Source of the DNA: Priapulus caudatus
Lineage: Eukaryota; Priapulida; Priapulimorpha; Priapulimorphida; Priapulidae
Direction of reading: 5' to 3'
NCBI RefSeq assembly: GCF_000485595.1
Contig: NW_014577913.1
Coordinates: 68,009 to 104,843 of the forward strand
DNA length: 36,835 bases
Shown here piece after piece: positions 1-10,670 of this stretch (positions are counted from its first letter, which is position 1; each line of letters starts with the position of its first letter). The notes under the pieces were generated by a model. That model saw only the letters and a list, made by a program, of their open reading frames with translations, did no database searches and was not told the DNA's origin. A program made the translations under genes and the position numbers.

Positions 1-71
<71 letters not shown>
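1..71. repeat. (CA)n followed by (CT)n microsatellite
   Basis: Uninterrupted CA dinucleotides pass into CT dinucleotides. The same CA/CT arrangement precedes the related sequence near 30268-30340, and the degraded copy at 10932-16456 also ends in a CA tract just before the N gap. The microsatellite is therefore a shared breakpoint of the duplicated locus. Confidence 0.95.
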
Positions 72-73
<2 letters not shown>

Positions 74-408
74 TTTCTTGTCGTGAGATATCATACAAGA
101 AACTATGTAGAAATGCGCTATAGATTTAGGATATTATCAATATGGCCAATTGTATTGCCGCGGAAGCTTAATAAGAGCATTATGTAGAAGCAATAAAATA
201 CATCGTATTAATATAACGAGAAACAATAATTTTAAATAACGTATTTGGTGACGTACGGCATTGGTAGACCGTTTAAAAACATTTAATATCTATAATTATT
301 CTCTCTATAGTTGCACTGTAAACACCGTCCTGTAGCAGTGAAGACGTTTAACATACGTCTTTGAAATAAATACGTATAGCTAGTCAGAGAGTGAATTCTT
401 CAGCATAC

Positions 409-832
409 CTCCCATCCATGTTATGCCAGCTTGCAGCGATCCTACGAGAGCGATCGAACTTTTATCCTCCTGAAATATATTGAGGAATTCTACGAAGAGC
501 ACGGAGAAACACGATTTCGTAGCGCCGAGCACGAAGGTATTGATGCACGAACCAGCCAGCACCATCCACGCCCAGCCGTGATCGGTGTGTGACAGAGTTG
601 CCCTGCTCTCTCTGTTTCCCGGGTTATTGATGGTTTCCACGTTTGTCGAGCTTTCTTGCTGGCTGCTTGTGGACGCGTTCCCATGGCGGATGGCGGCACA
701 ACTGTCACCTGCGTCGCTGGTCGCGGCTTCGCTGTCAACCGTTTGTGTCGCGACGATGTCATCCTCAGCATCAGCATCTATATCAGACGCTGACGCACCG
801 ACTGCCCTGTTCTTCTTACTTGTCTCGTTCAT
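409..832 (-). CDS. SLC16 (monocarboxylate transporter-like) first coding exon
   Basis: The ATG is at 832-830 and the reading frame is open to a donor (GGAG|gtatgc) at 409, leaving phase 1. It encodes about 141 residues: an acidic, Ser/Thr-rich cytosolic tail of about 84 residues, then the family's TM1 signature in the form DHGWAW, a Lys in GATKSCFSVLFVEF at the place of the conserved TM1 lysine, and a second hydrophobic segment ending WMGG. Monocarboxylate transporters are 12-TM plasma-membrane carriers for lactate, pyruvate and related substrates; the substrate here cannot be told. The phase and the protein context (MGG|PVFARL) fit exactly the exon at 29788-29931, which lies far away in this scaffold. 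This suggests exon 1 is displaced, or belongs to a second copy. A noisy copy lies at 30704-31166. Confidence 0.85.
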
Positions 833-1920
833 TGCTTACAGTTAGGATTTAGCGGAATTCACTATAGCGACCGATATCTTAGCTGTCGGCACAGTGACTG
901 CAGCTAAGAAATCTGATAAATTAAGAGAAAAAATAGACACGCGACATCTGTGGCTCCGTTTTGCACCCACAGTGACTAAGAGCTGTAAAGATGTAACTAA
1001 CGCAATGGATCTTGCTGTCACTGCTCTGTAATTATGAATGCTCCGTCTTGCTGCTATGATCTATCTCCTTTCAATTTAGTGACGAAAAAGCACTAACCAA
1101 ATAAAACCAATTGTCGTTTAAAGCATTGGTCCAGGCAGACACAGAGAGATTGGTAGGCTACGGTGTGTATCGGCGTGACTGGTAGAATACGACAATACAT
1201 GGGCCGCCGCACAAAATAGCTAGACGCGCGTTTAAAAATGTTTAGTTTTTTTCAATAAGTTGACATGTCTTTCCCATCACGCTGTCCTACGGCACGTGCG
1301 CTTCGTACAATGATATCGGGAGAGCGTGAATAGAGCGACATGTCCGTCCTACTCCTGTTGTTGTCCCTCAAAAGCTGCTTGCTACAATCATGATGTCTGT
1401 ATCTGATGCGCAACTTGGCATGCTGTATTTAGTATCTTATTTGATGATGGCCTGTGCGTCATTGCCGGCTCGTGGCAATAATATGTGCAAGGAGAACCTA
1501 TAGCTGTATATAGGGTCTATCGCGCCAATAATAAGAAGTCGCAGGTAAACTGGAAATGGTGCAAGAATCTTAAATCGTATACAGTATTCCAGCAACGGAA
1601 CAGTCTCAGCAGTCTCACGCTTAATTCAAACGACCCTTGCATTCGAATATCTAACAGCAAAAAAAAAATTTGCCCTAAAATGAATATCGTTCGGTTAAAT
1701 AGCATTTAGGTATAAATATAATTGCACTTTTGTGATTAGCCCTCGGTCTGTAACCTGCAAAATAAATTGTTAAATACGCAACTTTTTCGGGGCGGCAGCA
1801 CGGTCGTGGGTGTCATGGCGCCGTTCAAATTTCGTAGCGTTGATGTGTAAATAATTATAACAATTAAATTAGGTATCTGGTAACAAATACGTGTGGGTAT
1901 AGACGATTTGTTATACAGTA
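833..1920. other. 5' flank of the SLC16 exon, no gene seen
   Basis: From 833 to about 1690 the sequence is collinear, with many small indels, with 31167-32045. The two diverge after the shared stretch acgcttaattcaaacgacc. The only open frames are short and oppose each other (around 1485-1709), with no family likeness. The minus-strand promoter and 5' UTR of the SLC16 gene presumably lie here, but I see no clear core element. Confidence 0.6.
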
Positions 1921-2297
1921 AGGCGAGAATTTTTTATTTTGTTGGTTTACAGATCCGCCGACCCGAATTTTCAAGAAAAACAAAAAAAATAAAAATTGAA
2001 AATCTGTATTTTTTTATTCCCGCCGACCTTTTCTCTAAGAAATATGAATAAAAAAAATTTAAATGTAAAAAACAAAAGCATTTCATAAACAAATAGTTTA
2101 TAATAAAAGTAAAAATAATTACAAGTTGAGTTTTGTTTTCATTTAGTTTTATTAAAATACTTTAATATCATGTATAACAGTATCACTGTATTTTGACTTG
2201 TTTGATCTGACAAAACATTTTTTTTTTTTTTTTTTTACCCTACCGAGTCAACAACAACAAAAATTCTGTAAACCAACAAAATAAAAAATGATGGCCT
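1921..2297. mobile_element. 377-bp non-autonomous element with terminal inverted repeats
   Basis: The left end contains ttttttattttgttggttt followed by acaga. The right end carries the same stretch in reverse orientation (2263-2292), and the match extends to AGGC/GCCT at the outer edges. The interior is AT-rich with long A and T runs and no coding capacity, as in a MITE. The target-site duplication is unclear (flanks are ..cagta and aagta..), so the superfamily is not assigned. Confidence 0.6.
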
Positions 2298-3597
2298 AAG
2301 TACAGTTGTGTGCAGTAAAATCCTAGAGGCTACTGTTCCTTTAAGCCAACAAAGAACAGTCTATTTTTGCTGCTGTATCTTCAAATCAAACGCAAATATG
2401 CAGACTTTTAGGTAGTGTGATAATGAATGTTGTTCTGCTTGAACCCTTCAACATGCAAAACTTTTCTGCCTGTTGCTGTCACATAGATAGTACTTAAAGA
2501 ATTTGAAGCCCCAATATATATGCTCCTGTAAATATGTACCTAAGTGGTTTTAGACAATGCAGAGTCTGCCTGCCCTGCAGAGCACTGTCTAGCGTTACAG
2601 CTGATAGGTCACAAAAAGGTCTTATAAATCAATGCACTGAGTTGCATGAACTGAAAATGCTCAACGTAACCATTTCCAGAGAAATGGTGTGAAAATGAGT
2701 TCGTGCAGGAAGCCTGTATTGAATTTGCCTTGATGTTGAAGAGCAGTTTCAGCAGTTCAGAAGGTAATAAAGTTGTGAATATCACAAGTTTTTTTCAAAA
2801 TTTTATTAAACTAGAGAGACTATGAATATATTGAGATGCCTGCCTATCACAACATTTACTTAAAGCACTGATATATCACATGACATGGATCAATACTGGC
2901 ACCAATCATCATATAACCATTTGAATCGGTAAGTTTTCATATTTCCATGCCATCTTTAATCATTGCTCGTATGACAATTGCTGTAGGATTCACCAATAAA
3001 GAACACACACGCACACACGCACGCACACGCACACATGTATGCATTCTACTGGTGACTAATATATATATATATATATATAGCTACATGTCTAACCACCACA
3101 AAGCTAAAACACATGGTGGCTTAATTACGTCAATGTAGGAGAGCTTCATTCTTCCATCGTGGAATCGAGTGGAGCAATTTACATTATTAGTGAATCACCG
3201 CAGCAAGCTTTGTCCACGTTAAACTACTCACTGCTGTATATATGCGTGTCGGATGTAAGTATTCTCAGAATTCCAATCCGTCATCATCACTACCATGAAG
3301 ACTAGTCGACTCATTCTTCATAGCAAGTAGACTAACCCCACTGTAGACTGGCAGCTGGTTTTCCACAGACCTAGAGAATCATCAATCATGAGACATGTAC
3401 AAATCTTTCCTAGTAGCTGCACTCACGCAACTGTTTACACATTTGTTGGTGTTATGCAACATTATGCCACGAGGTTGCTATAACCAACTGGCAATATACG
3501 TGCTTACTGTGACATCATGACACTGTAGGACATCGAGATATTTGTATAATAATACCACACGGAAAGTAGCTGCTATTCACAGCATTTATGTCAGCAA
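2298..3597. other. Downstream flank of the BEN gene, no other gene seen
   Basis: This holds the presumed minus-strand 3' UTR of the BEN-domain gene and short microsatellites (ACGC/ACAC near 3004-3035, TA near 3059-3079). The short open frames are low-complexity translations of these repeats. Confidence 0.6.
2802..2807 (-). terminator. Candidate poly(A) signal for the BEN gene
   Basis: On the minus strand this reads AATAAA, about 790 nt beyond the BEN stop codon. The hexamer is common by chance in AT-rich DNA, so this is only a candidate. Confidence 0.25.
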
Positions 3598-3846
3598 TCA
3601 CCTGTCTCCACTCGCATCCCTCAATGTGTGGCGATACTGGTCATGTAACTCTCGACATTTCTGTGCCATGGCCTGTTTCACTTGTGTTGGATCAATATTT
3701 GAAAATCTTGACTGCACGTAGTCTTAAATAACAAATGCACACCATGCATAATCACCAAATTAGTACATTGGGATTAAGTCGGGAAAAACATGAAGAATTG
3801 GTATGGTCAAAAAATCTTTACACTGTTTATACCAGCCAGGATTGTG

Positions 3847-3878
<32 letters not shown>

Positions 3879-6006
3879 TGCGTGCATACGTGCGTATGTG
3901 CGTGTGCCGTATGCATGTGCACGTGCATGAGTGTCATGTCGTAACTACTGTATGTGTGTGTGCATATTTATACACAAAGGTAAACCATAATGAAAGGAGC
4001 AACATGCCATTAATAAAGGTCCACGTTGCATTACTGTAAAACATCTAACAAACAATTGAAGACAAGTTTGTTCCATTCAGTGCCACCACACCTGTACTTC
4101 GATTCAGGTGTATGCACTCTCAGTGTATGCTTATGCTTTAGCCTGTTAATTTCGAGTGGGATTGACAAAATTTTAAATCACTATAAATCGCTCTACTTCT
4201 ATTACATAGAGGAAGTGCACGGCTTCACTCACTAATGATGGCATCGCGTCTACAGGGGTCCAGCGCTGGCTTTGCTCCGGCATCCTTCAGGACGGTGGGG
4301 CGACGGCCCATGACGGAGGACGAAGCCAGGGTCTGACGGTCAAACAGTGCAACCATCAGCTGCCGTACCAGACGTGTGTACGTCCATGCAGTATTGCAGT
4401 ATTCCAGCTGACGCGCAGGTATGCTTACACCAGGATGCAGCTCCACCTTATTTGCACAGAAACAGATATGGTGATTATGTGTAATCTTTCCTTTGCAAGT
4501 CTCCTATAGTACTATTCAGCAAATACTGTGTGTCACACAATTTCACACGCGTGGATTAATCATGCATCAATGGAGTACAATCCCAAAGCCATACAGCACA
4601 AATTAAGTTACACATATTAAAGCACATTTTATGGTTGAATGCACATATATCCATTCTACAATACTCTACATCTAGAGTCATAGACAGTGTATGAATTGTT
4701 ACTAACCATCTCTTCTTCATCTCTATCTCTAGGACTATCATCCTGTCCTTGTGCTACAATAGGAGAGACACATGTGCTGCCGTTGCTCGTGGCATTGCTG
4801 GTAGGTGAGATGACATCTTCCTGTGTAGGTTTAGGGGAACCCTCTGACCCAGCCATCAAAGGGATGCGCAGGGAGTTTGCAATGTCGTTGATGCTGCGGC
4901 TTGCGCTGCTGCAGCCGATGCGAGTGCTTGTCACTGGTGGGCGCATCTGCTCAGACGCCATGCTGGATGTAATCGTCGACGCCGGCGATAACTGGTCACC
5001 GAAACCATTCGCTACGTTCATGCAGACGTCACTGTTAGCCAAGCTGCTACAGCCGCCACCGCTGCGGTTCACAGCCAAATTCACAGCCATGTCGTCTCGT
5101 TGATTCGTCTCTTGCAGAGTTCTTCCAGCTGGCAGACATGGCGATATCACACTGGAGCCAAGGCTCAACCTGTCTGTGTGCTTTCGCATATCAACAGGGG
5201 GAGAAGGAAGATCTTGTTGACTAGGTATGGCACTAGGACAGTATGTGCTACTGACGTGACTGGATAGATATGGCCATGTGTTTGCTAGTGTTACACCACA
5301 ATCAACTCTATAGTTCTGCGCTTCAGAGCATGCAGTGTTTGGGGTAAGTTGCGATTCTTTTACTAGTTCCAGAGTTCTTAGGAGATCTCTACTTAAGCTT
5401 GGAAGACCTGAAAAACAAGGAAGTTAATCCACTTTTTTCCAATAGCAATAAGTGGAAGCAGATTGTTTTTATAACAACATAAAACTGTGATGATATATTT
5501 GATTATTACTATCTTGATTACTAACTGCTAAATACCACATATACTACATTTCTGATATCTTCCAAGTCACCTTTCAAATTGTGCACAAACCTTTTTGAAG
5601 TTGGAAGTTGAACTCTCTCAAAAGATTGTTTTCTTCTTTCACCTTATTTATTTCTTTTCCCCTGAGGATCACTAATGTGATTAACTCCTCCTTGGACAAG
5701 TTGTATAAACTCTGTTCTTCCCATGATACTGTGCTTAAGACCTTGAAAGAAATATGTAAGACATAAGCATATACACATATATATATATATAAGTACATGA
5801 ACAATTCTAAATAAGAAACATATATGGATTTAAAAAAATAGCACCTGCTTTACCTGTTCTTGTCGGTTATCACAGGTGATTGAGCCAGCCTCTGAGCTTG
5901 CACTCCCATCAACTTCTAGGGAACTAAGTTTTCTTTTTCTTGCTGATGGAACTGCCATGGCTTGACTACCAGACAGTAACATCTGGCTTTGGTTGTCATC
6001 CGACAT
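3598..6006 (-). CDS. BEN-domain protein with N-terminal coiled coil, complete, five exons
   Basis: I read complement(join(3598..3722, 4233..4446, 4707..5407, 5591..5741, 5854..6006)). All introns are GT/AG, all phases agree, and the total is 1344 nt (447 residues plus stop). Exon 1 starts MSDDNQSQ and has a basic SARKRK patch, a possible nuclear signal. Exon 2 is a charged coiled coil beginning LSKEEL, like the one in BEND6-type proteins. Exon 3 is a long Ser/Pro/Asn-rich, probably disordered linker of about 230 residues. Exons 4-5 form a C-terminal BEN domain (about residues 335-435), with VELHPGV, LMVALFDRQTLASSSVMGR, KPALDP and, across the last splice, DAII-N-YVQSRF. BEN domains bind DNA or chromatin partners, often in transcriptional repression, so a nuclear regulator is the likely role. 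It is not a clear one-to-one match to a named BEND gene. No frameshifts or stops are seen, unlike the neighbouring genes. Confidence 0.92.
3843..3964. repeat. TG / GCGT microsatellite
   Basis: A run of TG dinucleotides passes into GCGT-type tetranucleotides and interrupted TG. Cys/Val-rich open frames across it are artefacts of the repeat. Confidence 0.9.
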
Positions 6007-6072
6007 CTTTCAGTGTGAGATTACTTCATTGTCGTTAGTATTTAATGCCAATTATTGAACCTCTCTCTGTAG
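6007..6072 (-). other. Possible 5' UTR exon segment of the BEN gene with a tiny upstream ORF
   Basis: On the minus strand an acceptor-like tattttcag ends at 6073, so the first coding exon may begin at 6072 with an upstream non-coding exon beyond. Inside it, 6029-6021 reads ATG AAG TAA, a three-codon upstream ORF ending 14 nt before the BEN start codon. Such minimal uORFs can damp translation; the role here is inference. Confidence 0.4.
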
Positions 6073-6216
6073 CTGAAAATATAAATAGTGAAGATAGATT
6101 TTACAAAGTGTATAGATGGACTCACTGGCATAACATAATTTAAGTTTTATGGGCTACTGGGGTTGCCCTAAAACGAGTACATGAATGAAATTTGTACATT
6201 CAAACACCTTGCAGTG

Positions 6217-6239
6217 CAGGTGCAGGTGCACAACAGGTG
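6217..6239. promoter_or_regulatory. Cluster of three CAGGTG E-boxes
   Basis: CAGGTG occurs at 6217, 6223 and 6234 within 23 bases, about 200 bp upstream of the BEN start. CAGGTG is the core bound by Snail/ZEB and some bHLH factors. Position and clustering suggest an enhancer or promoter element, but chance microduplication is possible. Confidence 0.35.
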
Positions 6240-6287
6240 CACTCATGAAGTAAGTTGTAATATGAATCAGTTCTCGCACAATTTTTA

Positions 6288-6918
6288 CTTTTTATACTTG
6301 TTAAGAAGAAGTTGTCTATATAATTTCTTAAATAAATAAAATGAGTTAGTCTTCATTTCCATGGGAATAGCTTCCCAACATTTAACTCCTTTAAACTTTA
6401 AAGAAATCTGACCTATTGGCATTGCTGAACGCGCTCTCGGGAGATGATAAGTTGAGCGTTTCAAATAACAAGTTTCATATGTATGCAAGTCACAAACCTT
6501 AGTAAAGAAGTCATATATATATATATATTCATCAGATCATGTCATGTATTGTAAATATCATTCAACATCGTGTCTTGGAAAACAATATGTACTGTATCTA
6601 TATAGTGTATGGCTGATTCGATGACCGCAAGGTCCTTTCGCCATACCCGTGCATTATATTAACAAAGTTATAACTGTTTTAAAATTTTCCCACTGTTTGA
6701 TTTATCCTCGTTTAGCACAAATAAAAATCTCGAAATCTTGAAATCTTATATATGATAGGTAATCTGTTGTAATGATATTTGTACATAAATTTACCTAGTT
6801 CAAAAATGTAGAGATCCTCTAATTTCAGTAATTTTATATCAAAAAAGTATGGAGTCACGTGCTCTTGATGACTACCAAAGCCTATATATTTTACTATTTT
6901 ATGGTGAATTAAATCCAC
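6288..6918 (-). mobile_element. Relict C-terminal part of a non-LTR retrotransposon (LINE) ORF2
   Basis: Two minus-strand pieces together match the conserved region after the reverse transcriptase of jockey/CR1/L2-like LINEs. The upstream piece (about 6712-6918) has HQEHVTPYFF, LEDLYIFELGKFMYKYH and NRLP. The downstream piece (about 6288-6500) has YETCYLKRSTYHLPRARS, ISLKFKGVKCWEAIP and FYLFKKLYRQLLL. About 200 bp of non-matching sequence, including a TA microsatellite, and several stops separate them, so the element is dead and truncated at the 5' side. The catalytic RT core is absent. Clade assignment is by general resemblance only. Confidence 0.7.
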
Positions 6919-6960
6919 CGGATATATGTTACATTTAGGGGCTGAAGCCCTACCCTACCA

Positions 6961-7529
6961 CAGGGTTCGACACTAACCCACGTCCGACCGACCTAGTCGG
7001 GTAAATGCTTGGTCCGGTCGCATACAACCAGAGTGCTAGTAGCCCGACTGGTCATGTTAGAATTGGTCATATATATTGCACTGAAAGGTCACCTCTGGCT
7101 AGACTGGTTCGCGGCCGCACTGTTTTGTCGCAGAGCGTGTACATTGTCTAGCAGAGCGTAAAGCCGGATACCAGTCTACCCTTCGGTAAAAACAATAACC
7201 CAGCTTGCTGCCAGCCGCAGTAGACGATCGATAAACCGTGCGCTCGTGTATGCCCGTGGTAGAATACGAATATTGCACGTGAACTTGGCCCACGCACGAT
7301 TTAAAGCGCGAGAAACAGCATCTATGAATTCATACGATGACACACTCTTATCTAAATAAAGTTTTTCATAACAAAGGTCTGGGTCTGGGCTAGTGAAAGT
7401 TAGGTCAGGGCTAGTGGTTTTCCTCAGTTACTAGCCCGATGGTCTAGTGAAAGTTAGGTCAGGGCTAGTGGTTTTCCTCAGTTACTAGCCCGATGGTCTA
7501 GTGAAATAAAAAGTTAATGTTGAACCCTG
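6961..7529. mobile_element. 569-bp inverted-repeat element with TACCA target duplication
   Basis: The left end CAGGGTTCGACACTAAC and the right end GTTAATGTTGAACCCTG are inverted copies with two mismatches. TACCA directly flanks both ends (6956-6960 and 7530-7534), as expected for a target-site duplication. CAGGG..CCCTG ends are typical of hAT-like elements, but hAT duplications are usually 8 bp, so the superfamily is uncertain. There is no transposase. The interior has GTCGG-rich subterminal motifs and a 54-bp tandem repeat. Confidence 0.7.
7390..7506. repeat. 54-bp tandem repeat, two full units plus a partial third
   Basis: The unit begins ctagtgaaagttaggtcagg and ends ctagcccgatggt. Copies at 7390-7443 and 7444-7497 are identical, and a third starts at 7498 and stops after about 9 bases. 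It lies inside the inverted-repeat element 6961-7529, so it is probably a recent internal duplication. Confidence 0.9.
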
Positions 7530-7561
7530 TACCACAAACAGTTGCATGGGAAAAAATAGAA

Positions 7562-7629
7562 GGCAGTGGCTACGGGTACGGTAGCCGTATCTTAATGTCT
7601 CGAGGCTACGGGTACGGGAGTCCATTCGC
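7562..7629. repeat. Dispersed repeat unit (first copy of the 9157-9283 family)
   Basis: The stretch from aggcagtggctacgggtacg to cgggagtccattc recurs nearly unchanged at 9157-9220 and, in part, at 9236-9283. The unit contains nested inverted motifs (GGCTAC..GTAGCC, CCGTA..TACGG), so a transcript could fold. Confidence 0.8.
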
Positions 7630-8963
7630 TTTCATACTTAAACTTACCTATACACGCACCATGCCACTCACGTAGCAAGCATAGACTACGTGACAAATAC
7701 AAGCATAGCGCAAACATAAAGTAAGAAAAACGTCACAATACACGACAAGATATTGACATCGTGTCTGAATAGCAATATTCACGACCGGAAACGACGAGAC
7801 AACGTAGCCATCCCCCCTAAATAGTAATACTCGCTCAATCCAATACAATAGTAATGCTAATTAAGATAGGAAAATAAAATTCGAATATCAAGGTCGGGCA
7901 CCAAGCAAAAACATTGGCGTCCTACTTCCTCTTAATACATATTGCATCATCATAGCAATCATAATATAATAAGCTTCCTATACTATATTGCATTAAACTA
8001 ACATGAGGCAGCAGTCAATCGATGTGGGATTCCCAGATTACGACAAAACGCGACGCGAAACACCTCGAATAAGAATACATACAAACGTCAGTACAGACCT
8101 GGTTGACTTCGTAGACGGCTAGTGGCGGCAAATAAGCCTTCAGAGCGAGAGTCGACAGGTGATACCGTAACGCGAGCTCAGCAACGCAATCGGAACACAC
8201 GCACGCATTCGTGGCCTGTTATGCGGTTTCGCCTACTCGATATTATTGAAACGCTCCAAGTGCCTGTGATTAAAATGACTGGTGGGTATGTGCTATCTAA
8301 ACTAAATGTAGGCCTATTATTTAAACAAAAGACCGTCGCAGTCATTCATAAAACCTGGCTACGCGGCTGAATTTATCATAAAGACAACATATTGTATCGC
8401 CATCTATATCTGCTCATTTTAATTTCATTAGTGTTATGTCAGTCAGTCACATTATTGCAATAATAAAGGGAAGCGTGAGGATTCATTATTCATGTGAAGC
8501 TGTGGCAACGAGTGGTTTCCTCCCCACTTTCAACGTATTATTTCAGCAAAATGTTGTTTTAATTGACCGACACTGGGCATACGCGAACACAGGTCTCCTG
8601 TGTACGGGGCGCCATGCAGGACAGGGCTCAATTCTGTCTCACAAAACTCATTTGTGAGTTGACTCTGCCACTGCCCTTTGCCCTCTGGCAAAACTCATTG
8701 CCCTTTGGCAAGTCTCCATTGCGATCGGTAAGTGCTGCCATCTCTACGAACAATTATTAACTAGAAAAAGCATGCGTGGCGTCACTGGCGTGCTTTACAC
8801 AGGAGAATCGGCACACAGGCAAGATAAATCTTAAATAACTACTCATAATATCGTTATTAGTGTCTAACCGCCCCTTCTATCTTAGGTTGCACCCGGCAGT
8901 TAGATGCGATATGATATGACTACTAGGCACTTAGGATATGACTACTAAGCACTTAAAAAAAAA
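7630..8963. other. No gene recognised
   Basis: Only short unrelated open frames on both strands. A 17-bp direct repeat of the form atgactactaRgcactta lies just before the telomere-like tract (near 8916-8955). Confidence 0.5.
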
Positions 8964-9028
8964 ACCTAACCCTAACCCTAACCTAACCTAAACCCTAAAC
9001 CTAACCTAAACCCTAACCCTAACCCTAA
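8964..9028. repeat. Interstitial telomere-like (CCCTAA)n tract
   Basis: About ten CCTAA/CCCTAA units, several imperfect, are bounded by A runs on both sides. CCCTAA is the ancestral metazoan telomere repeat. The tract is internal and degenerate, so it is not a chromosome end. Confidence 0.85.
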
Positions 9029-9156
9029 AAAAAAGCGCCACATTGGAAACCCCCGGTAAGAGGAAAATGGGCACATTCCTTACGGCGGTTTCGGAGGAGA
9101 TACGTCAAATTAGGAATTAGGAAGTTACTATTGGCCCGGCGGTCGGGCGTATGAGA

Positions 9157-9283
9157 AAGGCAGTGGCTACGGGTACGGTAGCCGTATCTTAATGTCTCGA
9201 GGCTACGGGTACGGCAATCACACTACGTATTCGCTGCAGCCGTATCTTAATGTCTCGAGGCTACGGGTACGGGAGTCCATTCA
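9157..9283. repeat. Tandem pair of the dispersed GGCTACGGGTACGG repeat
   Basis: One full and one partial copy of the unit at 7562-7629, joined by a short spacer that includes a variant of the unit's middle. The minus strand at about 21833-21885 carries a related sequence (gcagtggct, gtacggtagccgt), also next to telomere-like repeats. Confidence 0.8.
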
Positions 9284-9422
9284 TGCGCGGCGTCATGACG
9301 ACGGAGGAGGAGTACGAGGCGGCTAAGCAAGGTGGGAATCTCGTGCGCATTCCCTAGCAGCAGCCACCGCCCACTGCCGTGACGCCCCGACTCAACCTTA
9401 CCTCGCGGGGGACTCCGAGGGA

Positions 9423-9705
9423 CTGTATATATGCCGAAGACAGAGCGAGCGAGAGTCGATCATATCGATACATTGGCAGTGTATATATATACTGAAATCT
9501 GTAAAAGTGAGTCGATCATATCGATGCATCGGCCCTGTATATGGACGACGGAGAAAGTGAGAGTCGTTCATTATCGATACATCGGCAGTGTATATATTAA
9601 AAAAAAACCCATAAGAGTGAGTCAATCATATCAATACATCAGCAGTGTATACGGAAGACAGAGAGAGTGGGAGTCGATCATATCGATAGGTCGGTACAGC
9701 GGATT
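9423..9705. repeat. Minisatellite of about 50-60-bp units
   Basis: About five units share the core agtcgatcatatcgatacat followed by cggcagtgtata, with an internal near-palindrome cgatcatatcg. The matching place downstream of ZUP1 (25390-25515) has only about two units, so the array length varies between copies of the locus. Confidence 0.75.
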
Positions 9706-10629
9706 GTGGTGGCAAAAGTTATAACGATTTTACGATCAACCAGGGTAGGTTCACGCACGGGAGACGGAAATTTTAAATGGGACTGTTTCGACCGGATGTG
9801 TTAATTCCTTGGACGCTTTCAATCGATTGGCGCTTCGTTTTTAAAGATATTATTACATATCTGCTTGAATGCTATCGACCTATGTTATGCATAGGATAAT
9901 AGGGTGTATTATATCATTAATTATTTTCTGATATATATATATTTATGATTGTATTATATATTTTATTTTTCATTGCTTTTATATAAATAGGTCTAAACAA
10001 TGTTTAAATAAATTTTAATATCACAATCATATCATTTTTCTGTTATCGATATTTGTCCAGGGTTCCGAAATTAGGCATGGAATTGTGCTAATTGTGACTA
10101 TAAGTTTATAACGACCTCAAACTTCCCTCACTACAACATTTAGCGATAGGTCTTTTTCGCTGTGAATCCATGATTTTCCACCCACTCTAAATTCTAATGA
10201 ATGTCAGAGTATATTATAACAATATAGGACTCTATAAATGCCCTCTACAACTTACATGCAATGTGCGTAGAAAGCCCGTTTTCATACAGTGATACACTGC
10301 TCGCTTGTGTTTTTAAATTTTGACCTTGAATTTATAAACTGTTATGGGTCACTGGGTGTGTGAATTTTTCTAGCATTTTGCCTACAAACTTAAAAAGTTA
10401 GTCGTAACCCACGATCAAATGTCTTCAGCAACCGATCTAATCCAAACAGTTGGAGTAGAAGAAGTTTAATTTTACGGCAAACAGATCTATTATGGTCTCT
10501 TGTATGCCTGGTGAAAAGTCTAGGTTTCAAGAAGTGAGGCATATATGATTGATTTACAATTGCCATTTTCATCCATACTATGTGCATATAAATTTATATG
10601 AATCATTGAATGCACACACACATACATAC

Positions 10630-10670
10630 TACCAGGGGTTAATAATGATTGTCATTATTAACCCCTGGTA
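10630..10670. repeat. Perfect 19-bp-arm hairpin with 3-nt loop
   Basis: taccaggggttaataatga (10630-10648) and its exact reverse complement (10652-10670) flank the loop ttg. The related copies near 12698-12748 and 26678-26719 keep arms of about 15 bp with a longer loop, so the hairpin predates the duplication. Confidence 0.85.

Noticed and set aside
8964-9028. True telomere
   Set aside because: The tract is short, degenerate and internal, with unique sequence on both sides.
7390-9283. Spaced short repeats considered as a CRISPR-like array
   Set aside because: Units are adjacent or irregularly spaced, there are no unique equal-length spacers, and the DNA is eukaryotic.
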